Positions 1 through 7,784 of a stretch of 26,397 bases of DNA are shown here, piece after piece. Source of the stretch: SIG588 sp045599305. Its GTDB lineage: Bacteria > Bacillota > Clostridia > Oscillospirales > Acutalibacteraceae. The translations under genes were made by a program, and so were the position numbers. The notes below the pieces were generated by a model. The model was not told the DNA's origin, did not search any database, and saw only the letters and a program-made list of their open reading frames with translations. Position 1 is the first letter of the stretch. Each line of letters begins with the position of its first letter. The stretch spans positions 1 to 26,397 of the forward strand of contig JAZRVU010000038.1 in NCBI GenBank assembly GCA_045599305.1. The letters run 5' to 3'.

Positions 1-952
1 CGAGGCCGCTGGCCACCGAGTAGACCGGTGCCGGCTCGCCGTTTTCATCCTTGAGCATGATGGAGTTGAAGCCGTGCATGATGCCCTCGGTGCCGTTTTT
101 GAGGCTGGCGGCATGATCGCCCAGGCTGCTGCCGCGGCCCAGCGGTTCCACGCCGATGATCTCCACCGGGTCGGCCAGAAAGCCGGAGAACATACCCGCC
201 GAGTTGGAGCCGCCGCCCACGCAGGCGACCACCGTATCCGGCAGTTCACCCGTCATGTTCAAAAACTGCTCGCGGGACTCGATGCCCACCACGCTCTGGA
301 AGTCGCGCACCATCATGGGGAAAGGATGGGGCCCGAGCACCGAGCCGATGCAGTAGATGCAGTCCTTGTATTCGGTGCTGTAGGCCTTAAAGGCGGCATC
401 GACCGCCTCCTTCAGCGTGGCCAGCCCTTCGGTGACCTCCACCACGTTGGCGCCCAGCAGCTTCATGCGCGCCACGTTGGGCGCCTGCTTCTTGATGTCC
501 ACTGAGCCCATGTAAATGTCACATTCCAGCCCGAAATAGGCGGCGGCGGTGGCCAGCGCCACGCCGTGCTGACCGGCACCGGTCTCGGCGATGATCTTCT
601 TCTTGCCCATGTATTTCGCGAGCAGACCCTCGCCCATGCAATGGTTGAGTTTATGGGCGCCGGAGTGGTTGAGGTCCTCACGCTTGACGTAGATCTGCGT
701 CCGCCCGATGGCGTTGCTCAGATTTTCCAGATGGGTGATGGGGGTGGGGCGTCCCTGGAATTCCCGCCGGATGCGGCGCAGTTCGTTGACGAATTTGGCG
801 GACTTGCAGATGGTCATGTAGGCTTCGGTGATCTCATACATGGCATCGCGCAGTTCCTCCGAAATGTAGACACCGCCGTATTTCCCGAAATAGCCGTCTT
901 TGTCCGGATAGGTTTTCAGATAGTTGTCAAAATCGCGATAGGTCTCCAGCAT
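1..952 (-). CDS. trpB: Tryptophan synthase beta chain (3' end outside window)
   Basis: TrpB condenses indole with L-serine to give L-tryptophan, using pyridoxal phosphate, normally in an alpha2-beta2 complex with TrpA. About 317 N-terminal residues are visible and the frame runs off the left edge. Recognisable blocks are KYGGVYISEEL near the N-terminus, the ligand block REDLNHSGAHKLNH containing the PLP-binding lysine, ETGAGQHGVA, and the phosphate-binding loop GGGSNSAG. The start at 952 is chosen because AAAAGGAG lies just upstream; another ATG eight bases further upstream is in a different frame. It is the first gene after a Trp-specific T-box. No trpE, trpD, trpC or trpF precedes it, so it is either a lone trpB or heads a short trpB-trpA unit continuing to the left. 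Identity is firm. Confidence 0.97.
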   Translation of the reverse strand, partial: MLETYRDFDNYLKTYPDKDGYFGKYGGVYISEELRDAMYEITEAYMTICKSAKFVNELRRIRREFQGRPTPITHLENLSNAIGRTQIYVKREDLNHSGAHKLNHCMGEGLLAKYMGKKKIIAETGAGQHGVALATAAAYFGLECDIYMGSVDIKKQAPNVARMKLLGANVVEVTEGLATLKEAVDAAFKAYSTEYKDCIYCIGSVLGPHPFPMMVRDFQSVVGIESREQFLNMTGELPDTVVACVGGGSNSAGMFSGFLADPVEIIGVEPLGRGSSLGDHAASLKNGTEGIMHGFNSIMLKDENGEPAPVYSVASGL

Positions 953-984
953 ACAGACATCTCCTTTTCAAAGCATGGATAAAA

Positions 985-1238
985 TAAAAAAATCCCGTCC
1001 CGATATGGGACAGGAAGAACGACCTGCGGTACCACCCAAATTGATGCCAAGCATCCACTTGTTCACTGCACGATTATGCAGTCCGGCTGGATAACGGGCC
1101 CGGTTCCCGGCGGTTGCTACTCGTTTGCACTTTCGGCCGCCCTCGTAAGTCCATTCACCGAAGTCCTGCTGCTGTACTTCCACCGTGCGACAGCTCTCTG
1201 TGAAGCATTCCGTTCGGGTACTACTCTTACTCATCGGT
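985..1238 (-). promoter_or_regulatory. T-box riboswitch, tryptophan-specific (leader of trpB)
   Basis: Read on the minus strand this leader has the T-box landmarks in order: a stem I segment with AGAGAG and GGTGGAAG, a specifier loop reading GTGAA-TGG-ACTTACGAG, a CCCGTTATC segment, the antiterminator T-box GGGTGGTACCGCAGG (minus strand of 1023-1039), and an intrinsic terminator. The specifier codon TGG (minus strand of 1151-1153) is the Trp codon, which agrees with the trpB gene downstream. By established T-box logic, uncharged tRNA-Trp pairs with the specifier and its CCA end with the TGGT bulge, which stabilises the antiterminator and lets transcription enter trpB. Confidence 0.95.
986..1014 (-). 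terminator. Regulated terminator of the trpB T-box
   Basis: On the minus strand an 8-bp stem CCTGTCCC/GGGACGGG with a 5-nt loop is followed by a run of seven T. It is mutually exclusive with the T-box antiterminator just upstream and is the switching element of the leader. Confidence 0.9.
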
Positions 1239-1254
1239 TTAGTTTGTTTTCTTG

Positions 1255-1283
1255 ATTGTAATGCTTTTCTCCCGATTTGTCAA
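1255..1283 (-). promoter_or_regulatory. Sigma-A promoter of the trpB T-box transcript
   Basis: The minus strand reads TTGACA (1278-1283), a 17-bp spacer, then TACAAT (1255-1260). This is a near-consensus promoter placed about 15-20 bases before the first T-box element. Confidence 0.9.
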
Positions 1284-1306
1284 TAGGAAATTTCGGCTTT
1301 TTTCAG

Positions 1307-1338
1307 AAAAAAGCGGCCGCCCCGTGGGACGGCCGCTT
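1307..1338 (-). terminator. Intrinsic terminator of the amino-acid ABC transporter operon
   Basis: Minus strand AAGCGGCCG and CGGCCGCTT arms form a 9-bp GC-rich stem with a 10-nt loop, followed by TTTTTTCTG. It lies just after the ATPase stop codon and separates this operon from the trpB promoter. Confidence 0.9.
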
Positions 1339-1347
1339 CTGTGTCGC

Positions 1348-2094
1348 TTACAGCACCTTGGCCAGGAACGATTTCAGCCGCTCGGACTGCGGCGCATCGA
1401 AGATCGCGGCCGGGGTGCCCTCTTCGATGATGCGGCCATCGGCCATGAAGACCACGCGGCTGCCCACCTCGCGGGCAAAGCCCATCTCGTGGGTGACCAC
1501 CACCATGGTGGTGCCCTCGTGCGCGAGTTCCTTCATGACATCCAGCACCTCGCCGACCATTTCGGGGTCGAGCGCGGAGGTGGGCTCATCGAACAGCATG
1601 ACCTCCGGCTCCATGCACAGCGCCCGCACGATGGCGATGCGCTGCTTCTGCCCGCCGGAAAGCTGGCTGGGATAGGCGTCGGCGCGATCCTCCAGACCCA
1701 CGCGGCGCAGCAGTTCCATCGCGCGTGCCTCCGCCTCCTCGCGGCTCTTTTTCAAAAGCTTCATGGGGCCGATGCACATATTGCGCAGTATGGTCATGTG
1801 GGGGAACAGATTGAAGTGCTGGAACACCATGCCCATCTTCTGGCGGTGACGGTTGATGTTCACCTTCGGGTCGGTGATATCCACACCGTCGAACAGGATG
1901 GTGCCGTCGGTGGGCAGTTCCAGCAGATTCAGCGAGCGCAGCAGGGTGGACTTACCCGAGCCGGAGGGGCCGATGATGACCACGACCTCCCCCTGCACGA
2001 TGTCCATATCAATGCCGTCCAGCGCGCGGATGGTGCCGCCGGTATAATACTTTTTGACCCCTCTGCAGGAGATCAGCACAGCCTTATCGTTCAT
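1348..2094 (-). CDS. Polar amino-acid ABC transporter, ATP-binding protein
   Basis: A 248-residue cytoplasmic ATPase of the HisP/GlnQ/ArtP type that powers amino-acid import. Visible motifs are Walker A GPSGSGKST (residues 42-50), Q-loop MVFQHFNLFPHMT, signature LSGGQKQR, Walker B VMLFDEPTSALD and the H-loop VVVTHEMGFA. Length is normal for the family. An AAGGAGG ribosome binding site precedes the ATG, and the start overlaps the end of the permease gene by 11 bases, which suggests translational coupling. It is the last gene of a three-gene operon ended by the hairpin at 1307-1338. The exact amino acid carried cannot be read from this subunit. Confidence 0.96.
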   Translation of the reverse strand: MNDKAVLISCRGVKKYYTGGTIRALDGIDMDIVQGEVVVIIGPSGSGKSTLLRSLNLLELPTDGTILFDGVDITDPKVNINRHRQKMGMVFQHFNLFPHMTILRNMCIGPMKLLKKSREEAEARAMELLRRVGLEDRADAYPSQLSGGQKQRIAIVRALCMEPEVMLFDEPTSALDPEMVGEVLDVMKELAHEGTTMVVVTHEMGFAREVGSRVVFMADGRIIEEGTPAAIFDAPQSERLKSFLAKVL

Positions 2095-2818
2095 TGCGGC
2101 GCAGCCTCCTTTCCAGCTTCCTCACCAGATTGGTGAGGACTACCACCATCACGAGGTAGATGAGGGCCACCGCGATCAGCGGCATAAAGGCGGAGAAGGT
2201 GCGGCCGCGGATGATATCGCCGCCCTTGGTGAGATCGGTGATACCGACATAACCCGCGACAGACGTCTCCTTGAGCAGCACGATGAACTCGTTGCACAGG
2301 GTGGGCAGCACCATCTTGAACACCTGCGGCACCACGATCCAGATCATCGTCTGCGCGTAGTTGAAGCCGAGCGAGCGGCCGGCCTCGAACTGCCCTTCGT
2401 CGATGGACATGATGCCGCCGCGGAAAATCTCCGCCACATAGGCGCCGGAGTTGATGCCGAAGCAGATGATGGCGATGAGCACGCTGTTGTTGGAGGAGAC
2501 GAAGATGATATAATAGAAGATCAGCAGCTGCACCACCACCGGGGTGCCGCGGATGACGGTGAGGTAGAACCGGCAGATGCCGTCCGCCACTTTCAGCAGC
2601 CAGTAGCCGGCGCCGCCGCGCAGCCGCATCGCCTCGCTGTTTTTATCGTAGGTGGTGCGCACCGTGGCCACCAGAATCCCGATGACGATGCCGATCAGCA
2701 CGGCAAACAGGGTGATGACTAATGTGTTGCCAAGTCCCTTGAGCAGGTATTTCCACCGGTTATCCGTGATGAAGTTCCCGATGAATTCTTCCCGAAGGCT
2801 TTGAAACCAAGCGTTCAT
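2084..2818 (-). CDS. Polar amino-acid ABC transporter, permease (HisM family)
   Basis: A 244-residue inner-membrane permease. After a soluble N-terminal stretch come hydrophobic segments around residues 30-53 and 85-110 and further ones to the C-terminus. The EAA-type coupling loop EAGRSLGFNYAQTMIWIVVPQ, which contacts the ATPase, is clear. Only one permease gene is present, so a homodimer is expected. An AAGGAG site lies just before the ATG. It follows the binding-protein gene after a 77-bp gap that carries a strong hairpin, and overlaps the ATPase gene. Confidence 0.95.
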   Translation of the reverse strand: MNAWFQSLREEFIGNFITDNRWKYLLKGLGNTLVITLFAVLIGIVIGILVATVRTTYDKNSEAMRLRGGAGYWLLKVADGICRFYLTVIRGTPVVVQLLIFYYIIFVSSNNSVLIAIICFGINSGAYVAEIFRGGIMSIDEGQFEAGRSLGFNYAQTMIWIVVPQVFKMVLPTLCNEFIVLLKETSVAGYVGITDLTKGGDIIRGRTFSAFMPLIAVALIYLVMVVVLTNLVRKLERRLRRNER

Positions 2819-2845
2819 ACTTTCTCCTTACATGATGTGTTGACG

Positions 2846-2878
2846 AAAAACAGGGGCTGCCGTGATGCACGGCAGCCC
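2846..2878 (-). terminator. Intra-operon hairpin (probable partial terminator)
   Basis: The arms GGGCTGCCGTG and CACGGCAGCCC (2854-2878) are perfectly complementary over 11 bp around a 3-nt centre, and on the minus strand are followed by CTGTTTTTCG. The position between binding-protein and permease genes suggests a leaky terminator or 3' stabiliser that keeps binding-protein mRNA in excess. This role is inferred from arrangement. Confidence 0.65.
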
Positions 2879-2895
2879 TCCGTTATCGGTGAAGA

Positions 2896-3657
2896 TCAGT
2901 TGGCGCTGATGTACTTGTCGATGATCTTCTGCACGGAACCGTCCGCGATCAGCTCTTTCAAAGCGCCGTCGATCTTTTCGAGCAGCTCGGTGTTCTGCTT
3001 GGCCACGCAGATGGCGTAGTCCTCGGTGACATACTCGGTGTCGAGGATGGTGAGACCCGTGTTGGCCTTGACATACGCCTTCGCAGGCTCGTTGTCGATA
3101 ATGACGGCGTCCACCTTGCCGGCGACCAGAGCGGCCACGGCATCGGTGCCCTTGCTGTAGCGGGTGACGTTCTCTTCGCCGTAGCCGCCGTTTTCGGGCG
3201 TGTCGGAGGCGTAGATGTCACCGGTGGTGTCCTGCTGCACGCCGATCTTCTTGCCCACCAGATCGTCGAGCGTGGCGATATCGCCGCCCTCTTTCACGAT
3301 GACGACCTGCACGCCGGTGGCGTAGGAGGTGGTGAAGTTGACGTTCTTCAGACGGTCTACCGTCACGGTCATGCCGGCCATGCCGATGCTGTATTTGCCG
3401 CTTTCCACGCCGCCGATGATGGAGCCGAATTCGGTGTCCTTGATGACCAGCGTCATATCGAGCTTGTCGGCGATAAGCTGCGCGATCTCGGCGTCGATAC
3501 CGACGATCTTTTCACCCTCGTAGAACTCATAGGGCGGGAAGGTGGCGTTGGTGGCCATGATGAGCTCGGGCTTGTCGGCCTTTTTGCCGCAGCCGCCCAG
3601 TGCGGCGGCGGAGCACAGCAGTGCAACGGCGAGCAGAACGGAAAGGATCTTTTTCAT
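2896..3657 (-). CDS. Polar amino-acid ABC transporter, substrate-binding lipoprotein
   Basis: A 253-residue extracellular binding protein of the bacterial solute-binding family 3. It starts with a Lys-rich signal peptide, a hydrophobic core, and the lipobox LGGC with the lipidated Cys at residue 23, so it is tethered to the outer face of the membrane. The mature part shows the family pattern: ATNATFPPYEF, GIDAEIAQLIADKL, GSIIGGVESGKYSIGMAGMTVTVDRL, FTTSYATG, and IIDNEPAKAYV. Such sequences bind polar or basic amino acids; the specific ligand is not decidable here. It is the promoter-proximal gene of the operon. Confidence 0.95.
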   Translation of the reverse strand: MKKILSVLLAVALLCSAAALGGCGKKADKPELIMATNATFPPYEFYEGEKIVGIDAEIAQLIADKLDMTLVIKDTEFGSIIGGVESGKYSIGMAGMTVTVDRLKNVNFTTSYATGVQVVIVKEGGDIATLDDLVGKKIGVQQDTTGDIYASDTPENGGYGEENVTRYSKGTDAVAALVAGKVDAVIIDNEPAKAYVKANTGLTILDTEYVTEDYAICVAKQNTELLEKIDGALKELIADGSVQKIIDKYISAN

Positions 3658-3685
3658 ATGTAGTGACCTCTTTTCTGAAATTTTG

Positions 3686-3716
3686 GATGAATATGCATTT
3701 TTTCTGCATATTCATC
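3686..3716 (-). promoter_or_regulatory. Perfect inverted repeat in the leader of the amino-acid transporter mRNA
   Basis: The 12-bp arms GATGAATATGCA (3686-3697) and TGCATATTCATC (3705-3716) surround a 7-nt T-rich centre and begin about ten bases after the predicted transcription start. It could be an operator (the TGAAT/ATTCA halves recall ArgR boxes but the spacing differs) or a 5'-end mRNA hairpin. The symmetry is seen directly; the function is not known. Confidence 0.6.
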
Positions 3717-3731
3717 AAGTTTATGTCCCAT

Positions 3732-3759
3732 ATTATACATCCTTTTTTAAAAATTGCAA
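3732..3759 (-). promoter_or_regulatory. Promoter of the amino-acid ABC transporter operon
   Basis: The minus strand reads TTGCAA (3754-3759), a 16-bp AT-rich spacer, then TATAAT (3732-3737). It is about 75 bp upstream of the binding-protein start codon. Confidence 0.8.
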
Positions 3760-3842
3760 CCGTTTTTTCAAAAAAACTTTCGTTTTCGTGGAAGATGGAT
3801 GAAATCGCCGGAAAAAGGCGTTCTCTTCTCATGCGGTTTGCC

Positions 3843-3862
3843 AAAAGACGGCGGCGTCTTTT
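3843..3862 (-). terminator. Terminator hairpin at the end of the AraC gene
   Basis: AAAAGACG and CGTCTTTT arms around a 4-nt loop overlap the stop codon of the AraC-type gene. The trailing T run is short (four), so termination efficiency is uncertain. Confidence 0.6.
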
Positions 3863-4733
3863 ACGAAAGTTCCGGTGCCGCGGCCATGCAGCGGCGGTAG
3901 GACTGCGGTGTCTGCATCTTTTCCCGTTTGAATATTTTGGAAAAGTAACTCAGATCGTTGAAGCCGTTCTGCAGTGCCGCTTCGGTGACGGTGAGCCCCT
4001 GCTCGGTCATGGCGCGGCAGGCGGCGGCGATGCGGTACTGATTGATGTATTCCATGGGCGAGTGGGCGGTGTATTTGCGGAAAAAGCGGCAGACGTACTT
4101 TTCGTTGAAGCCGCAGACGGCCGCCAGTTGGGCGAGGGTGATGCGCTCGGTGTAATGCTCGCCGATCCAGCTGAGCAGGGTGGCCATGGCCTGCTGCTGG
4201 CGCCCCTCGCCGGCGACCGGCCGGGTGCCGATCACGTCGCCGTTTCGGTACAGTGCGGCAAAAAGCGAAAACAGCAGCGAAAAGACCTGCAATTCATAAA
4301 GCGGCGGCTGTTCCCGCATGGCGGTGAAGAGGGCATCCACCGTCTGCGATATCGCCGGGTCGGCCGCGGCGCAGACCGGGCGCACCGCGGCGGTGCGGTC
4401 GATGAGCGGGCGCAGGTAGCGGCTGATGCTGCTCACGCTGCTCTTGCACAGCATCCCGGCGTCGAACACCAGACACTCATAGGCGCAGTCGTGCGGCTCG
4501 CCGCGGTGGAGCGCCCCGCAGTTGACCATCAGCACGTCCCCCGCCTGCAGGGGATAGTGCACATTGTCCACATAGGCGTCGAAGCGGCCGGAAAGGATGC
4601 GGTCGATCTCAAATTCGCCGTGCCAGTGCAGCGGCATGACATAGCGCGGGTGCGCGGTATCCACAGCGTAATACTGCGCGGGCAGTTCCGGCCCGCCGTG
4701 GACGATGGGCTCCTTGAGTTGAGAGTAGGGCAT
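3861..4733 (-). CDS. AraC-family transcriptional regulator of the fucose locus
   Basis: A 290-residue regulator with an N-terminal cupin-type ligand pocket (PLHWHGEFEI, then LQAGDVLMVNCGALHRGEP) and a C-terminal double helix-turn-helix (ITLAQLAAVCGFNEKYVCRFFRKY, then TVTEAALQNGFNDLSYFSKIFKRE, ending with TPQSYRR). The start at 4733 is preferred to upstream in-frame ATGs because GGAGG lies five bases before it. It is divergent from fucI and the two promoters overlap, so control of fucI and the fucosidase in response to L-fucose or a fucosylated sugar is likely. This role is inferred from position; the ligand is unproven. Confidence 0.92.
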   Translation of the reverse strand: MPYSQLKEPIVHGGPELPAQYYAVDTAHPRYVMPLHWHGEFEIDRILSGRFDAYVDNVHYPLQAGDVLMVNCGALHRGEPHDCAYECLVFDAGMLCKSSVSSISRYLRPLIDRTAAVRPVCAAADPAISQTVDALFTAMREQPPLYELQVFSLLFSLFAALYRNGDVIGTRPVAGEGRQQQAMATLLSWIGEHYTERITLAQLAAVCGFNEKYVCRFFRKYTAHSPMEYINQYRIAAACRAMTEQGLTVTEAALQNGFNDLSYFSKIFKREKMQTPQSYRRCMAAAPELS

Positions 4734-4749
4734 AAAAACCTCCGAAAAG

Positions 4750-4761
4750 TGACGATCGTCA
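4750..4761. promoter_or_regulatory. Perfect 12-bp palindrome, possible operator
   Basis: TGACGATCGTCA is a perfect palindrome in the araC-fucI intergenic region, between the predicted araC promoter and its start codon. It could bind a dimeric regulator. AraC proteins more often bind direct repeats, so the binder may be another protein or the symmetry may be chance. Confidence 0.35.
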
Positions 4762-4787
4762 TATACTTTGGCCATGATTGCACAAGT

Positions 4788-4816
4788 ATTATAGCAGAAT
4801 GTGTGATATAATACAA
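4788..4816 (-). promoter_or_regulatory. Promoter of the AraC-family gene
   Basis: The minus strand reads TTGTAT (4811-4816), a 17-bp spacer, then TATAAT (4788-4793). Its -35 box shares bases with the -10 box of the opposing fucI promoter. Confidence 0.7.
4804..4812 (+). promoter_or_regulatory. Extended -10 promoter of fucI
   Basis: TGATATAAT is an extended -10 element (TGnTATAAT) 36 bp upstream of the fucI ATG. No convincing -35 hexamer sits at 17 bp (the region reads AAGTAT), which fits a promoter that needs an activator such as the divergent AraC protein. Confidence 0.65.
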
Positions 4817-4847
4817 GTAACAAGTGACAGGAAAGGGGTCAATACAT

Positions 4848-6641
<1,794 letters not shown>

Positions 6642-6655
6642 AGGGGGTACCGCGT

Positions 6656-7645
6656 ATGACCAACAAAGAGTGGTTCAAAAGTGCCGGCTTCGGCATGATG
6701 GTGCATTTCGGCCTCTATTCGCTGCTCGGCGGCGAGTAGCGCGGTGAACGCACCCCCGGCATCGGGGAGTGGGCGCAGTCGTATTTCCGCATCCCCAACG
6801 CCCAATACGGGCAGTTGGCCCGTGTGTTCGACCCGATCCTCTTTGATGCCGAGGAGTGGGTACGGCTGGCGCAGGATGCCGGTATGCAGTATATGGTGGT
6901 GACGAGCAAGCACCACGAGGGCTTTGCGCTGTTCGACTCCGCGTGGGATGATTTCAACGCGGTGCGCGGCACCCCCTTCGGGCGGGACATCATCGCCGAA
7001 CTGGCCGAGGCGTGCTATAAGCGCGGACTGAAATTCGGGCTTTACTATTCGCAGGAACTCGACTGGCACGAGCCCAACGGCGGCGGATACGGCTTCGGCC
7101 ATACGCAGGAGGGGCGCAACAGTTGGACGAACGACTGGGATTTCCCCGACAACGCCAAAAAAGACTATTCGCTTTGCTTTGAAGGGAAAATCAAAACGCA
7201 GATGAAAGAGATTTTGACCCAATACGGCGATCTCTGCCTCATCTGGTGCGACACCCCCATCGACATCACGTCCGCGCAGAGCCGCGAACTCTACGATATG
7301 ATCAAGCGGTATCAGCCGGATTGCCTGGTCAATTCCCGTATCGGCAACGGTCTGGGGGATTACCGCTCCACCGGCGATAACGAGGTGGATTTTGAGGACG
7401 AGGCGGCACCGGAGTATCCCGGCGAGGTGCGCGTGCTCACCGGGCTGTATGAGTGCCCCGCCACCCTCAACGACACCTGGGGCTACAAATCGTTCGACCA
7501 GAACTGGAAATCGCCCGCACAGCTGCAGGCGATCCGCTCCGACCTGAACGCGCGCGGCATCAACTATCTGCTGAATGTGGGGCCGGACGCACTCGGCCGC
7601 ATCCCCGCCCCGTCGCAGGAGATTTTGCGCGCTATGGGAAAGTGA
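6656..7645 (+). CDS. GH29 alpha-L-fucosidase, interrupted by one in-frame TAG (codon 28)
   Basis: Glycoside hydrolase family 29 removes terminal L-fucose from glycans with retention. The frame from the ATG (AGGGGG ribosome binding site, 14 bases after fucI) to the TGA is 330 codons and is open except for TAG at 6737-6739. Before it is WFKSAGFGMMVHFGLYSLLGGE; after it RGERTPGIGEW, SKHHEGFALF (His86-His87), GLYYSQELDW, and LCLIWCDTP with the probable nucleophile Asp199. In related fucosidases this site is normally Trp (G-E-W-K/R-G), so TGG to TAG is the simplest change. There is no signal peptide, and the length fits a catalytic domain without the C-terminal beta-sandwich, so it likely acts on imported fucosides. 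If TAG is not decoded this is a pseudogene: 27 residues would be useless, and no good internal ribosome binding site is seen. Confidence 0.88.
6737..6739 (+). other. In-frame TAG inside the fucosidase
   Basis: The codon order is GGC-GAG-TAG-CGC-GGT. It replaces a residue that is normally Trp in GH29. A small hairpin (CCCCG, loop GCAT, CGGGG) starts roughly 13 nt after the TAG but resembles no recoding element I can name. Confidence 0.9.
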
Positions 7646-7659
7646 AGATCAATCGCCGA

Positions 7660-7696
7660 ATCGCCCGGAGAAAATTTTTCTCCGGGCGATTTTTCT
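7660..7696 (+). terminator. Intrinsic terminator of the fucI-fucosidase operon
   Basis: A long stem, ATCGCCCGGAGAAAA pairing with TTTTCTCCGGGCGAT around a very short loop, is followed by TTTTTC. It lies 15 bases after the fucosidase stop and just before the feo promoter. Confidence 0.9.
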
Positions 7697-7697
7697 C

Positions 7698-7726
7698 TTG
7701 ACAAACCGGCGGGAAAAGCGTATACT
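7698..7726 (+). promoter_or_regulatory. Promoter of the feo operon
   Basis: TTGACA (7698-7703), a 17-bp spacer and TATACT (7721-7726) form a near-consensus sigma-A promoter. The iron-box-like palindrome begins about 11 bases downstream of the -10, covering the transcription start. Confidence 0.9.
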
Positions 7727-7736
7727 GGCCTCGTGA

Positions 7737-7752
7737 GTTAGCAGAGGCTAAC
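7737..7752. promoter_or_regulatory. DtxR/IdeR-like operator at the feo transcription start
   Basis: GTTAGC-AGAG-GCTAAC is a perfect inverted repeat at the predicted start point. The TTAGC/GCTAA half-sites resemble the known DtxR/IdeR/MntR consensus core (GGTTAG...CTAACC). Iron-loaded repressor bound here would block initiation. The match to the family consensus is from memory, and the actual repressor is not in the window. Confidence 0.7.
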
Positions 7753-7784
7753 CAATGGCGCCGTGATGGGAAAGGAACGGATAT

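Noticed and set aside
968..1234. Open frame of 88 codons in the trpB leader
   Set aside because: It covers exactly the T-box RNA and ends at its terminator; there is no ribosome binding site at the start.
3665..3690. CodY-like box (TTTCAGAAAA) before the binding-protein gene
   Set aside because: It has three mismatches to the 15-base consensus in an AT-rich stretch; not strong enough to call.
4778..4812. TTGCAC at 4778-4783 as the -35 of the fucI promoter
   Set aside because: The spacing to TATAAT is 23 bp, too long for a sigma-A promoter; an extended -10 with activator need fits better.
6740..6790. Hairpin after the fucosidase TAG (CCCCG, loop GCAT, CGGGG) as a SECIS- or PYLIS-like recoding signal
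   Set aside because: The stem is short, such stems are expected by chance in this GC content, no similar element follows the second TAG, and the expected residue is Trp rather than selenocysteine or pyrrolysine.
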